This document shows positions 9,800-21,064 of a stretch of DNA of 64,000 bases, piece by piece. The notes beneath the pieces are model-generated. The model was not told where the DNA came from, did not search any database, and saw only the letters and a program-made list of their open reading frames with translations. Both the position numbers and the translations under genes were made by a program. The DNA is from Aphanomyces cochlioides (Eukaryota > Oomycota > Saprolegniomycetes > Saprolegniales > Verrucalvaceae), in the NCBI GenBank assembly GCA_019828595.1, contig JAHQRK010000013.1, positions 1,209,501-1,273,500 of the forward strand. Reading direction: 5' to 3'. Position 1 is the first letter of the stretch, and each line of letters opens with the position of its first letter.

Positions 9800-11948
9800 T
9801 TAGTTAAATGCAGTAATCAAGATAGGAACATTGCAAAGTCTTCCTCTACTCGATGTGCAGTGCTCCACAATTGTTTCTAGGACGTCCGCGCAGGCCTTCC
9901 AACATGTCATCATCGGCATCTTCACGTTGCCTCGGTCGATGCGTTCTGTTGCGCAATTTTCTTGGGGCGCCCTCCAAACCAGGTGGTATCTGGCCGATTC
10001 GACAGCATACGGCAATTGAATGCACACATATGCAATTCCGCACCCATACGAGAAGCCACACTGTACACGGCCATCTTCTTGGACAACATTCCAACCTGTC
10101 GTTGGTTGCATGTAAACTTCAAGACGTCGCAAGTTTCTGCTGATAGGATTTCTTGAACAAATTTCAGGATTGCGGCCATATGTAAAAACCAATCTTTCGT
10201 ATTCTGGTTGAATGTGTTCCGGTGCAAGGTGTCGAACCTTCCAAGTCATCAGTCGATCAGACACAATAGCAGAGACTTGCAATAATTGTTGTGCTTGCAA
10301 TTTTTGAAAGTGTCGCTTGAGTCGACCGCTAACAATCGCTTCGGTCGCCCAGGGCTTTCGAGCTCTGGACTCTTTCGCCAACAAATGACATACTTCTTGT
10401 ATCAAATGTGGTACATGAAGTTTTTGATTATTCACAAACTACAGATCATATGTTAGCATTTCATCAATGTCAACAACGTACTCTTTTAAGCTCGGCGTTG
10501 AAATGTTCGTTGGGATTATTGGTCAACGCACTGCCACTGTCGCTGTGGTAAACCTGCCATTTCCAAAAGCGCAAATCATTTCGCCGAGAGAATCTTTCTT
10601 GACGAGGAAGCCATGTGTCGAAAAAATTCGCTCGGAATTTTTTTAGAGCGCGGCTTGAATTCCAATCTGCGAATACACGCGACATTTTCTCCAGTAGGTC
10701 TTCGTACGACAGGGACATATGCAGCAAGTAGATGTCAAAGGACACCGTGCTCCATTCAGACCATGTGAGACCACCCTTCTTCTCAAAGCATTTCTTGATA
10801 ACATGAAAGAAACACATGAGATATTGGACATCTGATGTGTTGGGTGCGACAACGTCCATAAGGCCACGATATTGCGCCCTGCCAGCATCACCCACGATGA
10901 GGCGTGGTTTCCATCTGTAGTCCAACTTCTCGGCCTTGACACTACATAAGGAAGTCAAAACCCAGTGAAAATCCTCGCTTCTTCGCTGGGACGTAATGCA
11001 TACAGCAAGCGTATGAAAGCGGCCACTTTTGTCAGAATAACCCAATACAAATATGGGATAACCCGACTTGTTTGTATTGAACGTCGTGTCGACGTGTATC
11101 ATAACTCTGAAATTTTGATTTGCCTCACATATGGCCACATATTTCTTGAGTATTGCGATTGTCGTGAAACCTGTCAGTCTGTTAGTGTAGGTTGGAATAG
11201 TCGGTGTACCTGCTCTGAATTCCTCAATCCCACCATCTCCTACTTTTGGCTGGCCGTCGACAACAGGAACGCCAAAAACAAATGGTTTGTCCTCGTCTAC
11301 GAGGTCCAGTGATGCGACTCTACGGCGCAGCTCAAGCTCCGCAGCTTCTACAGTGCTCTTGTGTCGCATATCTTTAGCACGCATGTATTTGATGGCCTCC
11401 TGAACTTGTTTCAGCGCTGGCATAGGACACTGCCCGAATTCATTTCGTGCATGGGCAGCCTCAAGCTTGTTGAACAAGGCTTTTGGCTTTTGGCTAGGGT
11501 TATCGAGAAGCCAAGTCATGATGGTATCTTTCATATGTTTGGTAACCTAGAATAGCAGATGAGCGCACTCGAACACGCCACAGGCACTCACACATGTGCG
11601 CACGGGTGAACGTTCGCCAGATTCGGGGAAATTGAGTGATCTGTGCACCCCCTGAGCAGCAACGCACGACAACCCAGATGTTGGGCACGTTGTAATGCGA
11701 TACTTCATTTGGCATCGTTCAACCTGATTTTCGTTGTACCCATTAAAATCGGGGTGACATCGACTTGACACGCACAAGGTGTATTTTACTTGCATTGTAT
11801 GAGGTTCAAAGCACGCAGCATTGTAAACATCTGGATGCCGGGTTGTGCAAGGCTTTGCGTTGCTGCTTGGTATGCGAAAACTAGGTAGATTTGACAGAAA
11901 AGAGTCGAGTTCTTCCGTAGGCAGTTGTACAAGTTCCTGAAAAACCAT
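9800..11948 (-). CDS. MULE transposase (MULE-1), three exons
   Basis: Predicted exons 11948-11592, 11546-10482 and 10438-9800 join in frame to 686 residues. Introns are 45 nt (5' site GTGAGT, 3' site TTCTAG) and 43 nt (GTACGT, TGCTAAC branch-like box, CTGTAG). The first exon is Cys/His rich (C-x8-C, C-x5-C pairs) and probably binds DNA. The second carries the MULE catalytic core with HVDTTFNTNKSGYPIF (first Asp), IVGDAGRAQYRG (second Asp) and LMCFFHVIKKC, and ends NNPNEHFNAELKR. The third exon has a degenerate SWIM-like region around CGFSYGCGIAYVC. The start MVFQELVQLPTEE is chosen because it opens the frame upstream of the Cys/His domain. No inframe stop occurs, so it may still be functional. 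I did not find convincing long terminal inverted repeats around it. Confidence 0.82.
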
Positions 11949-12161
11949 GATCGTACAGAGTACCGACTCGGAGCAGTGATGTAACGTTTTGTCGCGAGTA
12001 ACCGTTACACCAGCAACAATCAGTCGACTTAGTTAGATTTGACGGGGGTTCCAGCAAGTTTAGATCTAGCTTTGACAACTCCTTATGTTCCGACATCACA
12101 GTGCAAACAAAGTGTTCACGATCGATAGAAATGCGATGCATTACATAGTTATTATTATGTA

Positions 12162-12425
12162 TTAGCTACACTTTCGCTGGAACTTCGCAATCAATCGGCT
12201 CATGTGACTTAGGTTTTTCATGTCCATGAGCAAGTCGCGGGCTGTTGTAATGTGTGGCAAGTGTTTCTGCATTGCGTCTTGGATACACGATACACGTTTG
12301 TAAAAGCAGCGTCGTTCATTGTGTTCATAGTCCTTGACAGCTGCTTGAGGGCGCTCCGTACGTCTTGAGGTGTGGCAGTCATTGAGCGCACAACCAAACG
12401 TTTTCTTAGGTACAGCAGAGTGTAA
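12162..12425 (-). CDS. Unrecognised partial frame
   Basis: An uninterrupted minus-strand frame of about 85 codons ends at a TAA at 12162-12164. It contains FGCALNDCHTSRRTERPQ, VKDYEHNERRCFYKRV and ends SRLIAKFQRKCS. Its first in-frame ATG lies late, so it is either the last exon of a gene or a relic. Composition is basic with two Cys near the start. I do not recognise the family. It lies just outside the 5' side of the MULE-1 gene on the same strand and could be an upstream part of that element. Confidence 0.3.
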   Translation of the reverse strand, partial: LHSAVPKKTFGCALNDCHTSRRTERPQAAVKDYEHNERRCFYKRVSCIQDAMQKHLPHITTARDLLMDMKNLSHMSRLIAKFQRKCS

Positions 12426-12698
12426 ACAGAGTTCTATATATATCTTGAAACTACTGGTATGTCTCTTGCACTTGTGTGTACTGTATTGGAGCTGTTGATC
12501 GAAACATACCCATATCTTTCACAAAACAAACGATCTGAGTCATGTAACTATGTGTAATGTATCGGACCTGTGGTTCGTACATCAACTCAAACTGTGAAAC
12601 CCATACAAAGCCATATCCTTCCAAAAGTAGTAATATATTATCTATACGTTTTGGAAGGAATGAGGAATCTATTACTTAAGGCTCTAACGCAACACGTA

Positions 12699-12872
12699 AG
12701 TACGAGACTAAGTACGAGAGTAATTTTTACATACAAACGTCAAGTCAACAAATGAGCAATTTTTACATACAAACGCCAAGTCAACAAATGAGCAATTTCT
12801 ATATACTTTATCCAAGTACAAAATGAGCAATTTTTACATACAAACGCCAAGTCAAAAAAAGAGTAATTTGAG
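12699..12872. repeat. Tandem repeat, ~36-bp unit
   Basis: The unit (GAGCAATTTTTACATACAAA followed by CG(C/T)CAAGTCAACAAAT) occurs about four times with one diverged version containing ATATACTTTATCCAAG. The inverted counterpart at about 20765-20905 has a different arrangement of the same units. Confidence 0.7.
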
Positions 12873-13641
12873 ACAAGTTCGTTCATGCACCCATGATGCT
12901 GGACGTGGCAGTTGTCGATAATATTAATAATCATTCCACATACAAAATGAAAATATTGTCCTGCTATTTAAAATAATACCTGCCAAAGACGAGATGAATG
13001 GCAGTTGGGTTTTTCTGGGACGATGCAAGGTGAGATGCATGTCTTAGGATAGCTTCACTCGGGCAGAAAAGGCCGCTGAATAAGCGGTCAACACACTGTG
13101 CAGTAGGGTGACGAGCCCTTTCTGCCACTTTAAGCCATACTCTGGCCAGAGGCTTGGACTCCGAAAGGCGAATTCCGACGCGATATGCGAATGTTACGAA
13201 GTAGGGCCTTTTTGGCTCGAAATACCGGACATTTTCATAGAGCAGCCAGGGACAGCTAAAACGTGTGGTTTTACTGTATTTTCCTATTGACTTTGGACGA
13301 GTAAATCCTCTCCCCATAGTTCAACTTTTTACAGTAAGGGGACAATGTGTAACGTTGGTTACCACTATTGCAACTGATGGTGCTACTTTTTTTGACGGAG
13401 TACCACTGTTGATAGTGGGCCTACGGCGAGTATCATGAATCACTTCAGGGGTATTTCATGATATTTAGCAGGTGTATTACCCAGTATTTACCAAGTATCA
13501 AAGTTTCAACTCACTCATTGGATGTACGAGTTCAAAACGCGATATTAAACAAAGTGATGTTTAATAAATACCGCGAACTCTGTACGATTTATGAAAGAAA
13601 TGAGTAGTATTTTCTGGCAAACCACATTATGTTAAGCTTAA

Positions 13642-16600
13642 GTGGCGGGACACATATCCACAGTATTTTTACGATCCAATCACATTATCATTTTTGTGTT
13701 GATGTTTTTGTATGAACATTTGTATGACGCAGTTTTCTGCGTAGAAAATAACAACTACTCGGCCTCTAAGAAAGGCAAAGGCAATCATGACAATGACAAT
13801 CAAGGACATGCGATCGATAACTCCGAACCTGGGAAGCAAGCAGAGCGGAATGAAGTGCATACTACCGAACAAGAGTCTGCATTAACTGGAGCTAATGGCT
13901 GGGCTGTGGATGACGATGCCTTGAATCAGGGCAATATTAACGACGAGGCGGCTATGAGAAAGGCCAAGAAGGCGGAGTACAACAAACGTGCTCGCGAAAA
14001 GAAACGGCAAGCTATCCTGGATAAAGTTGACGAAGAGGTGGCAATGGAAAAATCCAAAAAGGCGGAGTACAACAATCGTGCTCGCGAAAAGAATCGGCAA
14101 GCTCTTCTAAAGGCGGAGTACAACAAACGTGCTCGCGAAAAGAAACGGCAAGCTATCCTGGATAAAGTTGACGAAGAGGTGGCAATGGAAAAATCAAAAA
14201 GGCGGAGTACAACAATCGTGCTCGCGAAAAGAATCGGCAAGCTCTTCTAAAGGCGGAGTACAACAAACGTGCTCGCGAAAAGAAATGGCAAGCTATCCTG
14301 GATAAAGTTGACGAAGAGGTGGCAATGGAAAAATCCAAAAAGGCGGAGTACAACAATCGTGCTCGCGAAAAGAATCGGCAAGCTCTTCTAAAGGCGGAGT
14401 ACAACAAACGTGCTCGCGAAAAGAAACGGCAAGCTATCCTGGATAAAGTTGACGAAGAGGTGGCAATGGAAAAATCCAAAAAGGCGGAGTACAACAATCG
14501 TGCTCGCGAAAAGAAACGGCATGCTATCGTGGAAGACTTCGACAAAGAGGTGGCTATGAAAAGATCCAAGAGGGCGGAATACAACAAACGTGCTCGCGAA
14601 AAAAAGCACAACACTGAGGTTGCGAATCAAGGGCGGGGTGCCATCATTTTGCACCATACGGACATGGATAAGAGCGACGAAGAGGAAACCAAGGAGGGAG
14701 AAGACGGAATCCATTATCGCGCTCAAAGTGACCATCATCTCAAGATTCTGGCAGCTCAGGAGCAAGAAGATCGCGAGCGCAGAGTTGACAATCGAAGGAT
14801 CTATGCTGCGCTACAACCTAACCGTATGAATGAAGGAGGTGAAGAAGAAACCAAGGAAGAAGATATTTCCGATGGAAATGTGGATTGCAACACTGACAAT
14901 CAATTACTTGCCTTGGCAAATGCTGATCCTCCGCTAAACGTGGATGTGGATTTGATTGATGTACCTCCTCGCGAGCAAGGATTAAGTCTCCGGAATAAAC
15001 CCAAGGGTCGCCCGAAGAAGAAGAGTGCTCACAACAGTGCACGCGTCAGTTTCGATGACTTCGATGACTCATTGGTGCCTCTTCATACTATTGAGCAGCG
15101 TTCGATTTGCCGCCATTGCGAAGCGAAGATTTGGCCAGGCGAAGAAAAGGACTGCTGCGGTGGAGGCTCTCGAGTGCTGCTTGTTGCTACCTGGCCTGAC
15201 ACACCCGAGTTTCGCGAATACATTGCTTTGTTCAAAACCAGAGGGTTTGTCAATAACACTCGCCGGTACAACGCCCTCTTTGCCTTTACATCTATTGGTA
15301 CCCAAGAAATTATTCACGGCAACGGTGGGCCGAGATCTTATACAATCCAAGGCGCTTTGCATCATTTGATTGGACCACTGTTGCCTGCGGACGAAGAACA
15401 AGCCAGTTACGCCCAGATCTACATTACGGATCCTGAAACGCAAGCAAGCATACGACGAAGAATGCTTGGGGGAAATCTTAATGTGTCAACTGTGACGAAA
15501 ATCCAGCGTCTACTACTACAGCACAACGCGTTCACCCAGCTGTACAAGCATGCGAAGGATATTCCAAAGGATGACGACATGAGAATTGTGCTCACTGCTC
15601 AGCCTCGAAGCAACAGCCGAACGCATAACCTTCCTACGTGTTCTGAAATCGCTGTTCTTTTTTCAGAAACGTCCAAGTCAGGGCGTCATATCTTACTGCA
15701 TGGTATTGATGGCCCCGTACTCAGCGAAGTTCAGCGAAACTATCACGTTGGTAAACATGTGCGTTTGGATCGACAACCTGGGGAACAACGCTTATTTCGC
15801 ATTAAGGAATTTCATTCGGCATATGACCCGCTTCAATACCCTTTGCTCTTTCCCACTGGGACTTTGGGGTGGTCGTTTGACAACAAGAGCGGTCGCAATC
15901 ATGAAAACGTGAGTTTGAACGATTATGCTCGATATCATTTGCACGAGCGCGGTGCATTCTCTCCATTACATGCCAGCGGACCTCTATTTCAAGTGTTTGC
16001 AGTCGACAATTTTGCAAAGGTGGAAAACCAAAGGCTTCGATATATTCGTGACCAAACCAACAACCTCCGCAGCGACACGTACCGCGCACTTCATGACGCT
16101 GTTTCGCATGATGTGGACATCAAAAGCATTGGAAAAAGGACTGTTTTGCCGTCATCTTACACGGGTGGACCTCGGTACATGAGACAACGTTACCTTGACG
16201 CCATGGCAATTGTTCGCAAGTTCGGTCGACCAGACCTTTTTATCACTGTGACATGCAATCCAAAGTGGGTTGAAATCGACAGGGAGCTGGAAATGGCGAA
16301 AGACGACTATGGATTTAAACGATCTCCAGCTGATCGACCTGACTTATTGACGCGCATGTTCCGTCTCAAGCTCTTAGCCATTGAAGCCATGCTGTACAAG
16401 GGGGAAGTTTTGGGTCGACAAGCTGCGTGTGTTCGTGTTGTCGAATTCCAAAAGCGTGGTCTGCCTCATGCCCATATGTTGGTCATATTCACTGGGGACG
16501 ACAAAATCAAGACAGCTGCCGATATTGACAGTATTATCAGTGCAGAAATCCCCGACAAGGAAAAGAATCCAAGACTGCACGAAATTGTTACAACCTGCAT

Positions 16601-17087
16601 GATTCACAAATGCAGCGACCGATGCCTGGAAAACGGGAAGTGCAAGAAAAACTTTCCAAAAGCATACTACAACGAAACATCAGAAGGCAGTGATGGATAT
16701 CCACTCTACCGTCGTCGCCGCTCTTCGGCAGAGCGGCCCTCTGAGTATACCAACCAATATGTTATTCCGTACTGCCCAACGTTGAGTGCCATGTTCGACT
16801 GCCACATCAATGTCGAGGCGTGTACAAGTATATCTGCAGTCAAGTACCTGTACAAGTACATCTACAAGGGCTCAGACCGCTCAAATTATCAAGTTGAGTC
16901 CGGCGAACTTGACGAAATCAAGCAATACCAAGATGCCCGCTATGTATCGTGCTGTGAGGCCCTCACACGCATTTTCTCTTTCGACATGTTCAAACGATCT
17001 CACGCTGTCGAGAAAGCGCATAGTCGCCTTGAGTATCATCTAAGCGCATGGTCATCATTGTCTTGCCGTCAAATGCGCCGTGAATAG
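13642..17087 (+). pseudogene. Helitron Rep protein, truncated
   Basis: Two overlapping frames (13642-14250 and 14319-17087) form one protein broken by a 1-nt deletion near 14194 within a repeat unit. The N-terminal third is a basic repeat built on KAEYNKRAREKKRQAILDK. Then come an acidic linker, a zinc-like motif ICRHCEAKIWPGEEKDCCGG, the Helitron_like_N domain (YDPLQYPLLFPTGTLGWSF, DLFITVTCNPKW) and the HUH nuclease motif EFQKRGLPHAHMLVIF at about 16442-16489. A tyrosine-bearing segment follows at VKYLYKYIYKG (about 16840). The frame ends at SFDMFKRSHAVEK and a TAG at 17085-17087; a shifted frame keeps VIIVLPSNAP just before. The whole RecD/Pif1-like helicase region is missing. Rep would nick and join DNA in rolling-circle transposition; this copy should be inactive. 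Confidence 0.85.
13961..14480 (+). repeat. 141-bp (47-codon) coding tandem repeat
   Basis: A 47-codon unit (KAEYNKRAREKKRQAILDK ... EYNNRAREKNRQALL) occurs three times plus a partial final unit in the left Helitron arm, and only twice plus the final unit in the right arm. The extra left unit contains the single-base deletion that breaks the frame. Confidence 0.85.
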
Positions 17088-17322
17088 GACTGGGTACCTC
17101 GAGCGTCTGTATTATCACTGATAAGTCGTTCGTGTTATCTGTGCAAGAACTGGCATTTTTTTGCACAACAAAACAGGGAAACTATTGAGGCCAATTTGAA
17201 GTAAAGTAAGAAAGAAGTGAATAAGGAGTGCGAAGTAAATGCCGTCTCCTTAGTTTCAAAATAATATGATCTCTGATTGGATAATTTATTTTTCTTTCGG
17301 TACGAGTCGACGGTTTTTTGGT
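17088..17322. other. Helitron non-coding segment, no gene
   Basis: This lies between the truncated Rep frame and the central inverted repeat. It is AT-rich with poly-T runs and shows no family motif. It is absent from the right arm, where the deletion removes everything from about 15155 to 17322. Confidence 0.5.
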
Positions 17323-17622
17323 CAGGACATGATTTATCTCCTGACGAATATTTTTTTTTCGTCAGTCAACAGTAGCCAATCAGAATGCTCTGCGTTGACT
17401 TATTTTTTACTTCGAACTGGGCCTGAATCAAATTCAAAATGCATAGTATGCATACTATGCATGCATCAAAATGCATAGTATGCATACTATGCATGCATAC
17501 TATGCATTTTGAATTTGATTCAGGCCCAGTTCGAAGTAAAAAATAAGTCAACGCAGAGCATTCTGATTGGCTACTGTTGACTGAAGAATATTTTTTTTCG
17601 TCAGGAGTTAAATCATGTCCTG
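17323..17622. repeat. Central inverted repeat with nested palindromes
   Basis: CAGGACATGATTTA at 17323 and its complement ending at 17622 bound a 300-bp fold-back, the axis of the Helitron duplication. Its core is built from the palindrome ATGCATAGTATGCATACTAT and variants repeated several times (about 17438-17508). A 25-bp segment with CTGACGAA...TTCGTCAG is itself palindromic and is present in opposite orientation in the two arms. Confidence 0.85.
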
Positions 17623-19030
17623 TAGCAACAGGTAGCACTCGAGTGCTTCCATCGCCGCAGTCCTTTTCTTCGCCTGGCCAAATCTTCGCTTCGCAATGGC
17701 GGCAAATCGAACGCTGCTCAATAGTATGAAGAGGCACCAATGAGTCATCGAAGTCATCGAAACTGACGCGTGCACTGTTGTGAGCACTCTTCTTCTTCGG
17801 GCGACCCTTGGGTTTATTCCGGAGACTTAATCCTTGCTCGCGAGGAGGTACATCAATCAAATCCACATCCACGTTTAGCGGAGGATCAGCATTTGCCAAG
17901 GCAAGTAATTGATTGTCAGTGTTGCAATCCACATTTCCATCGGAAATATCTTCTTCCTTGGTTTCTTCTTCACCTCCTTCATTCATACGGTTAGGTTGTA
18001 GCGCAGCATAGATCCTTCGATTGTCAACTCTGCGCTCGCGATCTTCTTGCTCCTGAGCTGCCAGAATCTTGAGATGATGGTCACTTTGAGCGCGATAATG
18101 GATTCCATCTTCTCCCTCCTTGGTTTCCTCTTCGTCGCTCTTATCCATGTCCGTATGGTGCAAAATGATGGCACCCCGCCCTTGATTCGCAACCTCAGTG
18201 TTGTGCTTTTTTTCGCGAGCACGTTTGTTGTATTCCGCCCTCTTGGATCTTTTCATAGCCACCTCTTTGTCGAAGTCTTCCACGATAGCATGCCGTTTCT
18301 TTTCGCGAGCACGATTGTTGTACTCCGCCTTTTTGGATTTTTCCATTGCCACCTCTTCGTCAACTTTATCCAGGATAGCTTGCCGTTTCTTTTCGCGAGC
18401 ACGTTTGTTGTACTCCGCCTTTAGAAGAGCTTGCCGATTCTTTTCGCGAGCACGATTGTTGTACTCCGCCTTTTTGGATTTTTCCATTGCCACCTCTTCG
18501 TCAACTTTATCCAGGATAGCTTGCCATTTCTTTTCGCGAGCACGTTTGTTGTACTCCGCCTTTAGAAGAGCTTGCCGATTCTTTTCGCGAGCACGATTGT
18601 TGTACTCCGCCTTTTTGGATTTTTCCATTGCCACCTCTTCGTCAACTTTATCCAGGATAGCTTGCCGTTTCTTTTCGCGAGCACGTTTGTTGTACTCCGC
18701 CTTCTTGGCCTTTCTCATAGCCGCCTCGTCGTTAATATTGCCCTGATTCAAGGCATCGTCATCCACAGCCCAGCCATTAGCTCCAGTTAATGCAGACTCT
18801 TGTTCGGTAGTATGCACTTCATTCCGCTCTGCTTGCTTCCCAGGTTCGGAGTTATCGATCGCATGTCCTTGATTGTCATTGTCATGATTGCCTTTGCCTT
18901 TCTTAGAGGCCGAGTAGTTGTTATTTTCTACGCAGAAAACTGCGTCATACAAATGTTCATACAAAAACATCAACACAAAAATGATAATGTGATTGGATCG
19001 TAAAAATACTGTGGATATGTGTCCCGCCAC
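17366..19030 (-). pseudogene. Helitron N-terminal protein, right-arm copy
   Basis: This is the inverted counterpart of the left-arm N-terminal region. From MAGHISTVFL through the 47-codon repeats and ICRHCEAKIWPGEEKDCG it is collinear with 13642-15155 and has no frameshift. It then jumps to terminal non-coding sequence (CSALTYFLLRTGPE) because the Rep core has been deleted. The 554-codon open frame is therefore a deletion fusion and lacks HUH and helicase domains. Confidence 0.8.
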
Positions 19031-19714
19031 TTAAGCTTAACATAATGTGGTTTGCCAGAAAATACTACTCATTTCTTTCATAAATCGTACAGAGTTCGCG
19101 GTATTTATTAAACATCACTTTGTTTAATATCGCGTTTTGAACTCGTACATCCAATGAGTGAGTTGAAACTTTGATACTTGGTAAATACTGGGTAATACAC
19201 CTGCTAAATATCATGAAATACCCCTGAAGTGATTCATGATACTCGCCGTAGGCCCACTATCAACAGTGGTACTCCGTCAAAAAAAGTAGCACCATCAGTT
19301 GCAATAGTGGTAACCAACGTTACACATTGTCCCCTTACTGTAAAAAGTTGAACTATGGGGAGAGGATTTACTCGTCCAAAGTCAATAGGAAAATACAGTA
19401 AAACCACACGTTTTAGCTGTCCCTGGCTGCTCTATGAAAATGTCCGGTATTTCGAGCCAAAAAGGCCCTACTTCGTAACATTCGCATATATAAAAATTTT
19501 ATTTTTTAAATTTTTTTGATCGCGTCGGAATTCGCCTTTCGGAGTCCAAGCCTCTGGCCAGAGTATGGCTTAAAGTGGCAGAAAGGGCTCATCAACCTAG
19601 TGCACAGTGTGTTGACCGCTTATTCAGCGGCCTTTTCTGCCCGAGTGAAGCTATCCTAAGACATGTATCTCATCTTGCATCGTCCCAGAAAAAACCAATT
19701 GCCATGCATCTCGT

Positions 19715-20497
19715 GGTGCTCCTCCAAAGGAACCCCACTGGACTCTTTCAACCTGTATTAACGGACAAATGACGAATTGATTTTGTATCCAGATAAAAGA
19801 AGCGATTATCCAGATACACTATAAACTCCAATCTGACCCCACGAATGCGCGCCATTGAAAGAGAACCATCCAATCCTTATACTTAGAAATAGAATACCAC
19901 TCCAGTTGAAACCCACTAAACACAATCAATTAGAGCCATTCACTTGTCTGGACATACATTTCGAAATTTGCAATAGACAGTCTATATGACTTGTCCGATG
20001 TCTTGGACTACACGTTCGACAGGGTTATGAAGGAAACAGTCAGCGAGTCAGCCGCTGTTGAATGGTGCATAAAAGTTAGTTGAAACTCCTGTAGAATGAA
20101 ACTCACAGTCAATTGAAGGTGTGTGGGAAGTACGTGTGAAACAGTACTTGAAGGCCATGCGAGGTGTTCAAACTGACGACCTTCAATCTTACCTTGATCA
20201 GTTCATGTGGCGAAGCTGGTACTTTCCAAATCGTAAAACCTACATCTAATACATGACAGTGTTCATTGCATTCCATGTCACTTTGTTCCGTCCAAGGAAA
20301 TATCCATGGATTTTCGGATAATTATCCAGATATCCATGGATATTTCCTTGGATGTTTCCATGGATATCCGGATAATTATGCGGAAGGTTTAATACAGGTT
20401 GAAAGAGTCCAGTGGGGTTCCTTGGATGTTTCCATGGATATGCGGATGGTTTAATACAGATTGAAAGAGTCCAGTCGGGTTCCTTTGGAGGAGCGCC
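19715..20497. mobile_element. Non-autonomous hAT-like element with TIRs
   Basis: Inverted termini of about 48 bp start GGTGCTCCTCCAAAGGAACC and end with the matching complement GGAGGAGCGCC. An 8-bp duplication flanks it, CATCTCGT (19707-19714) and CATCTTGT (20498-20505). The uninterrupted site is visible in the left Helitron arm near 12990. Eight-base duplications fit the hAT superfamily. Internally there is no transposase, only direct repeats of CCTTGGATGTTTCCATGGAT and of GAAAGAGTCCAGT near the right end. Confidence 0.75.
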
Positions 20498-20927
20498 CAT
20501 CTTGTCTTTGGCAGGTATTATTTTAAATATTAGGACAATATTTTCATTTTGTATGTGGAATTGTTTGATTATTAATATTATCGACAACTGGCTCGTCTGG
20601 GTTCCATCGTGACAAAACATGACACCAAGTATTGAGCAACACACCAAATAATTGACAACATCACACCAAATGGATGTTTGCCATGGATATCGGGCAATAT
20701 AACCTTGAGTGGTCAAATGAGTTGATGTTGGTTGGAAGTGCTGACTACTATGAACGAACTTGTCTCAAATTGCTCATTTTGTACTTGGATAAAGTATATA
20801 AAAATTGCTAATTTTGTACTTGGATAAAGTATATAATAATTGCTCATTTGTTGACTTGACGTTTGTATGTAAAAATTACTCTCGTACTTAGTCTCGTACT
20901 TACGTGTTGCGTTAGAGCCTTAAGTAA

Positions 20928-20992
20928 TAGACTAGGGTGAGGCCAGGGCTACGCTCCACCCAGGGGCGTAGCCCTGGCCTCACCCTAGTCTA
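20928..20992. repeat. Perfect GC-rich hairpin next to Helitron end
   Basis: TAGACTAGGGTGAGGCCAGG at 20928 begins a 27-bp arm repeated exactly, inverted, at 20966-20992, with an 11-bp loop. It abuts the outer end of the right Helitron arm. The right arm of the hairpin contains CTAG followed by T, resembling a Helitron 3' end (hairpin, CTRR, T), but this is only a suggestion. Confidence 0.8.
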
Positions 20993-21064
20993 TATTTAAT
21001 GCAGCAGTCTATCAAATTCCATTTGGCTGTCTTTGACATCTTGTTAACAAGCCAGCCGTATAGA

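Larger units (their letters stand above)
12668..20931. mobile_element. Helitron present as giant inverted duplication
   Basis: Sequence from 12668 rightward is repeated, inverted, from 20931 leftward. The two outer limits both read TCTATTACTTAAGG into the element; similarity stops at the TC, which is the canonical Helitron 5' end, and the left copy sits after an A. The arms meet tail to tail near 17476. The left arm keeps a Rep protein frame (13642-17087); the right arm has lost about 2.2 kb of it. Differences between arms include a 141-bp repeat copy, a 783-bp transposon at 19715-20497, about 30 bp of AT-rich sequence near 19490, and roughly 150 bp near 20600-20760. Helicase sequence is absent from both copies, so neither is autonomous. 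Confidence 0.7.

Noticed and set aside
12699..12872. CRISPR-like array
   Set aside because: Repeats are adjacent without unique spacers and lie in a eukaryotic Helitron; it is a simple tandem repeat.
13882..14765. Minus-strand frames rich in FFSRARLLYSA repeats
   Set aside because: Mirror translation of the 141-bp Helitron coding repeat; the same shadow appears in the right arm at 18047-18790.
12668..20931. Palindrome as a library or assembly artefact
   Set aside because: The arms differ by a TIR transposon with target duplication, a 2.2-kb deletion, repeat copy number and multiple small changes, which a read-level fold-back artefact would not produce.
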